A DNA stretch of 15,249 bases from DATJBF01 sp035515475. GTDB taxonomy: Bacteria; Verrucomicrobiota; Verrucomicrobiia; Palsa-1439. The translations under genes were made by a program, and so were the position numbers. Below the pieces are notes generated by a model that was not told the DNA's origin, ran no database searches, and saw only the letters and a program-made list of their open reading frames with translations. The stretch covers positions 1-15,249 of the forward strand of contig DATJBF010000078.1 of assembly GCA_035515475.1 (NCBI GenBank), given 5' to 3'. Below, piece by piece: positions 12,597-15,249 of the stretch (position 1 is the stretch's first letter; each line of letters opens with the position of its first letter).

Positions 12597-15249
12597 ATGA
12601 CTCCAACGCAACATCACGCCCACCAATTCGGCTTTGTCGGCCGCGTGGTCCATTTCTTCATTGATTCGAAGCTGACGCCGCTGATCGTAGTCGCCGCGGT
12701 GCTGCTCGGCGTGGGGGCGGTGGCGTTGCTGCCGCGCGAAGAAGAACCCCAGATCATCGTGCCGATGATCGACATCTTCGTGCAGGCGCCCGGCATGTCG
12801 GCGAAGGAAGTCGAGGAACGCGTCACCAAGCCGATGGAGAAACTGCTGTGGGAGATTCCCGGCGTCGAGTACCTCTACTCCACTTCCAGTCCCGGCGTGT
12901 CGATGGTGATCGTCCGGTTTCTCGTCGGCGAGAACGAAGAAGCCGCCATCGTGCGGCTGAACCAAAAGATGTTCGCCAATTTCGACCGGATCCCGCCCGG
13001 TGTTTCCCAACCGCTGATCAAGCCGCGCCGGATCGACGACGTGCCGGTGCTGGCGCTGACGTTGTGGAGCCAGCGCTACGACCACTACGAATTGCGCCGG
13101 GTCGCCGCCCAACTCAACGATCAAATTGCCGAGGTCAAGAACGTGTCGGTCACCACGCTGATCGGCGGCGCGCGCCGGCAGGTCCGGGTGCTGCTCGACA
13201 CCGGCAAGCTCGCAGCCGACCACCTCGATCCACTCCGCGTGGTGCAGATGCTGCAGGCGGCCAATCAGCAGTTGAAGGAAGGCGGGTTCGCCGCCGAGAA
13301 CCGCCAGGTCCTGGTGGACACCGGCGGGTTCCTCAAGGACGCCGCCGACGTAGGGTCGGTCGTCGCCGGCGTTTACAACGGCAAGCCGGTCTACGTCCGC
13401 GACGTGGCCCAGATCGTGGATGGACCGGAGGAACCGAGCCAGTACGTGTTGTTTGGGATGGGAGTGCGAGCCTCCCGGCGAGCCGAAGTGGAAGACGGCT
13501 CGGCCGGCACCTATCCGGCCGTCACCATTTCCATCGCCAAACGCAAAGGCGCCAACGCGATCTGGGTCGTGGACGACGTGCTGCGAAAGGTCGAGTCGCT
13601 GAAGGGCCGCGTCATCCCCAGCGACGTGAACATCGCGATCACCCGCAACTACGGCCAGACGGCGGAGGAGAAATCCAATGAATTGTTGTTCCACATGGCG
13701 CTGGCCGTGATCGGCGTGAGCATTCTCATCGGGTTGGTGCTGGGCTGGCGCGAGTCGGGCGTGGTGGCGGTGGCGATTCCAGTCACGTTGGCGTTGACGC
13801 TGGCCACGTTCTATTTCCTCGGGTTCACCCTGAACCGGATCACGTTGTTCGCCCTGATTTTTTCCATCGGCATTCTGGTGGACGACCCGATTGTCGGCGT
13901 CGAGAACATCGTGCGCCACTTTCACCTGCCGCAAAACAAGGGCCGGCCGTTGCTGGATGTCACCATCGAGGCGGTGGCGGAGGTCGGCAGCCCGCTGGTT
14001 CTGGCGACGTTGACGGTGATCGCGGCAATTTTGCCGATGGCGTTTGTCAGCGGTTTGATGGGGCCGTACATGCGGCCGATCCCCATCGGCTCCAGCGCGG
14101 CGATGGTGTTCTCGATGATCGTGTCGTTCGCGGTGACCCCGTGGGCCGCATTGCGCGTGTTGCGGGGCCGGGCGCGCCAGGAAGCGGTGCACGGTGAACA
14201 CGGCAAGGAGGACTGGGCAACCCGGTTGTACCGGCACGTTATGGGACCGTTGATCCATCATCCGTTGTGGCAGGCCGGATTTCTGGCGACGATGGTCGTC
14301 CTGCTGCTGGCAGCCATGTCGATGGTTTATTTCAAGCTGGTCCGGGTGAAGATGTTGCCGTTCGACAACAAGAGCGAGTTCGAGGTGGTCATCGATATGG
14401 ACCAGGGCGCCACTCTGGAACAAACCGCGCGGGTCGCCCAGGAACTGGCTGCGGAAATCCGCCAAGAGCCAGAGGTGACGAACTACCAGATCTACGTCGG
14501 CACGTCGGCCCCGTACACCTTCAATGGATTGGTCCGCCACTATTTCCTGCGCCGGGGCCCGACGGTCGCGGAGATTCAGGTCAACCTGGTCGGCAAGAAC
14601 GAGCGCCATGCCCAGAGCCATGAAATCGCCAAGCGGGTGCGCCGGAAATTGGAGCCGATTGCCGCTCGGCTCGGGGCGCGCATGAAAGTGGTCGAGGTGC
14701 CGCCGGGTCCGCCGGTGCTCGAAACGCTTGTCGCCGAGATTTACGGTCCCGACTACCGGAAGCAAATCGCGGTCGCCCGGCAGGTGCGAGAGGTTTTTCA
14801 GAAGACGGCCGGCGTGGTGGACGTGGATTGGTACATGGAGGGCGGCGGGCCGAAATACGTGTTCCAGTTCGATCACGAGAAGGCGGCGCTCAATGGCATC
14901 AGTGCGGAGCAGGCCGCCCAGGAGTTGAAGATTGCTCTCGAAGGATCCGAAGTCGGGTTGCTGCACGCCTCGCAGGAGAAGGAAGACGTGTCGATTTTCG
15001 TGCGGCTGCCGATTGATCAGCGTTCCAGTGCTGGTGACCTGCTTGCGGTGAGACTCACGTCCCCGGATGGCAAACTGGTGCCGCTGGGCGAACTTATCAA
15101 GGCGAAGCCCGCGACCGAGGATACCAGTATTTACGAGAAGAACATGCAGCCGGTCGTGTACGTCCTCGGCGACATCGCCGGAGCCGAGGAAAGCCCGATC
15201 TACGCCATTCTCAACATGAACAAGGCGATCCACCAGCTCGGCCTGGAGA
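12597..15249 (+). CDS. RND efflux pump permease subunit (AcrB/HAE1-type), 3' end beyond window
   Basis: The frame is open from ATG 12597 to the window end: 884 codons of a family usually over 1000 residues long, so partial. TM1 (LTPLIVVAAVLLGVGAVALL, about 30-49) is followed by PREEEPQIIVPMIDIFVQAP and the porter domain (GMSAKEVEERVTKPMEKLLW). TM2-TM4 follow: ALAVIGVSILIGLVLGW, VTLALTLATFYFLGFTLN, then SIGILVDDPIVGVENIVRHF, with the two proton-relay aspartates at about 429-430. PLVLATLTVIAAILPMAFVSG is also typical. The second half begins with TM7 at about 560 and a second porter domain. The substrate cannot be told from sequence. An in-frame repeat near residues 288-306 inserts VRASRRAEVEDGSAG. 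The preceding TolC-like and adaptor genes complete the tripartite system. Confidence 0.92.
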   Translation, partial: MTPTQHHAHQFGFVGRVVHFFIDSKLTPLIVVAAVLLGVGAVALLPREEEPQIIVPMIDIFVQAPGMSAKEVEERVTKPMEKLLWEIPGVEYLYSTSSPGVSMVIVRFLVGENEEAAIVRLNQKMFANFDRIPPGVSQPLIKPRRIDDVPVLALTLWSQRYDHYELRRVAAQLNDQIAEVKNVSVTTLIGGARRQVRVLLDTGKLAADHLDPLRVVQMLQAANQQLKEGGFAAENRQVLVDTGGFLKDAADVGSVVAGVYNGKPVYVRDVAQIVDGPEEPSQYVLFGMGVRASRRAEVEDGSAGTYPAVTISIAKRKGANAIWVVDDVLRKVESLKGRVIPSDVNIAITRNYGQTAEEKSNELLFHMALAVIGVSILIGLVLGWRESGVVAVAIPVTLALTLATFYFLGFTLNRITLFALIFSIGILVDDPIVGVENIVRHFHLPQNKGRPLLDVTIEAVAEVGSPLVLATLTVIAAILPMAFVSGLMGPYMRPIPIGSSAAMVFSMIVSFAVTPWAALRVLRGRARQEAVHGEHGKEDWATRLYRHVMGPLIHHPLWQAGFLATMVVLLLAAMSMVYFKLVRVKMLPFDNKSEFEVVIDMDQGATLEQTARVAQELAAEIRQEPEVTNYQIYVGTSAPYTFNGLVRHYFLRRGPTVAEIQVNLVGKNERHAQSHEIAKRVRRKLEPIAARLGARMKVVEVPPGPPVLETLVAEIYGPDYRKQIAVARQVREVFQKTAGVVDVDWYMEGGGPKYVFQFDHEKAALNGISAEQAAQELKIALEGSEVGLLHASQEKEDVSIFVRLPIDQRSSAGDLLAVRLTSPDGKLVPLGELIKAKPATEDTSIYEKNMQPVVYVLGDIAGAEESPIYAILNMNKAIHQLGLE
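13460..13516. repeat. REP-like palindromic repeat inside RND pump gene
   Basis: GGGAGTGCGAGCCTCCCGGC continuing to 13485 matches the minus strand of 8668-8693 at 25 of 26 bases. After a divergent 11-base centre, GGCTCGGCCGGCACC (13497-13511) resembles the other arm of that element. It is translated as GVRASRRAEVEDGSAG, within a porter-domain segment that reads continuously in the family (ending EEPSQYVLFG, resuming YPAVTISIAKRKG). Confidence 0.7.

Noticed and set aside
12570..15233. Very long open frame (887 codons) on the minus strand
   Set aside because: It lies fully opposite the RND pump, which has clear family motifs. The translation is rich in His, Arg, Gln and Asp with no domain, the usual antisense shadow of a GC-rich gene.

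Overview
The window is GC-rich bacterial chromosome with tightly packed, often overlapping genes. Several traits point to Verrucomicrobiota (Pedosphaera/Limisphaerales-like) or a related PVC lineage: a long WD40 protein joined to a GTPase P-loop, dispersed palindromic repeats that also sit inside coding frames, CT-rich 'ctttcaacc'-type tracts before genes, and few Shine-Dalgarno sites. This placement is an inference; no rRNA or other phylogenetic marker is present.

Left part (1-2500), mostly minus strand. The tail of an IS5-like transposase runs into the 3' end of a WD40-repeat gene. The WD40 frame stops 8 codons after an intact GTPase P-loop, so the element appears to have cut off its G domain. 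Upstream lies an overlapping XRE-type regulator / ImmA-IrrE-type metallopeptidase pair. A 350-base spacer with hairpins follows.

Middle part (2811-6413), plus strand. A small zinc-finger anti-sigma-like gene (zf-HC2) has no sigma factor beside it. Next comes a compact array: a DUF134-NifX fusion, trmO (tRNA m6t6A methyltransferase), a peptide deformylase, a hotdog thioesterase and a COG0731-like radical SAM protein. The last four genes overlap or couple (11, 20 and 4 bases) and are probably one transcript.

Right part (6432-15249). A minus-strand short-chain dehydrogenase is divergent from a SAM methyltransferase. Then come a CoA-disulfide/persulfide reductase with a C-terminal rhodanese domain, two tiny membrane proteins (DUF6132, DUF2892), and a tripartite efflux system (TolC-like, periplasmic adaptor, RND pump). 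The pump runs off the window end.

The most interesting signal is a promoter-like motif, GTAACTT followed at fixed spacing by GGCTC. It aligns without gaps upstream of three genes: zf-HC2, the CoA-disulfide reductase, and DUF6132 at the head of the efflux genes. It resembles an ECF-sigma promoter and suggests that the anti-sigma-like gene, the persulfide/thiol redox enzyme and the efflux operon form one regulon. A second signal is a palindromic mobile repeat found in opposite orientations and in frame inside both the CoA-disulfide reductase and the RND pump.
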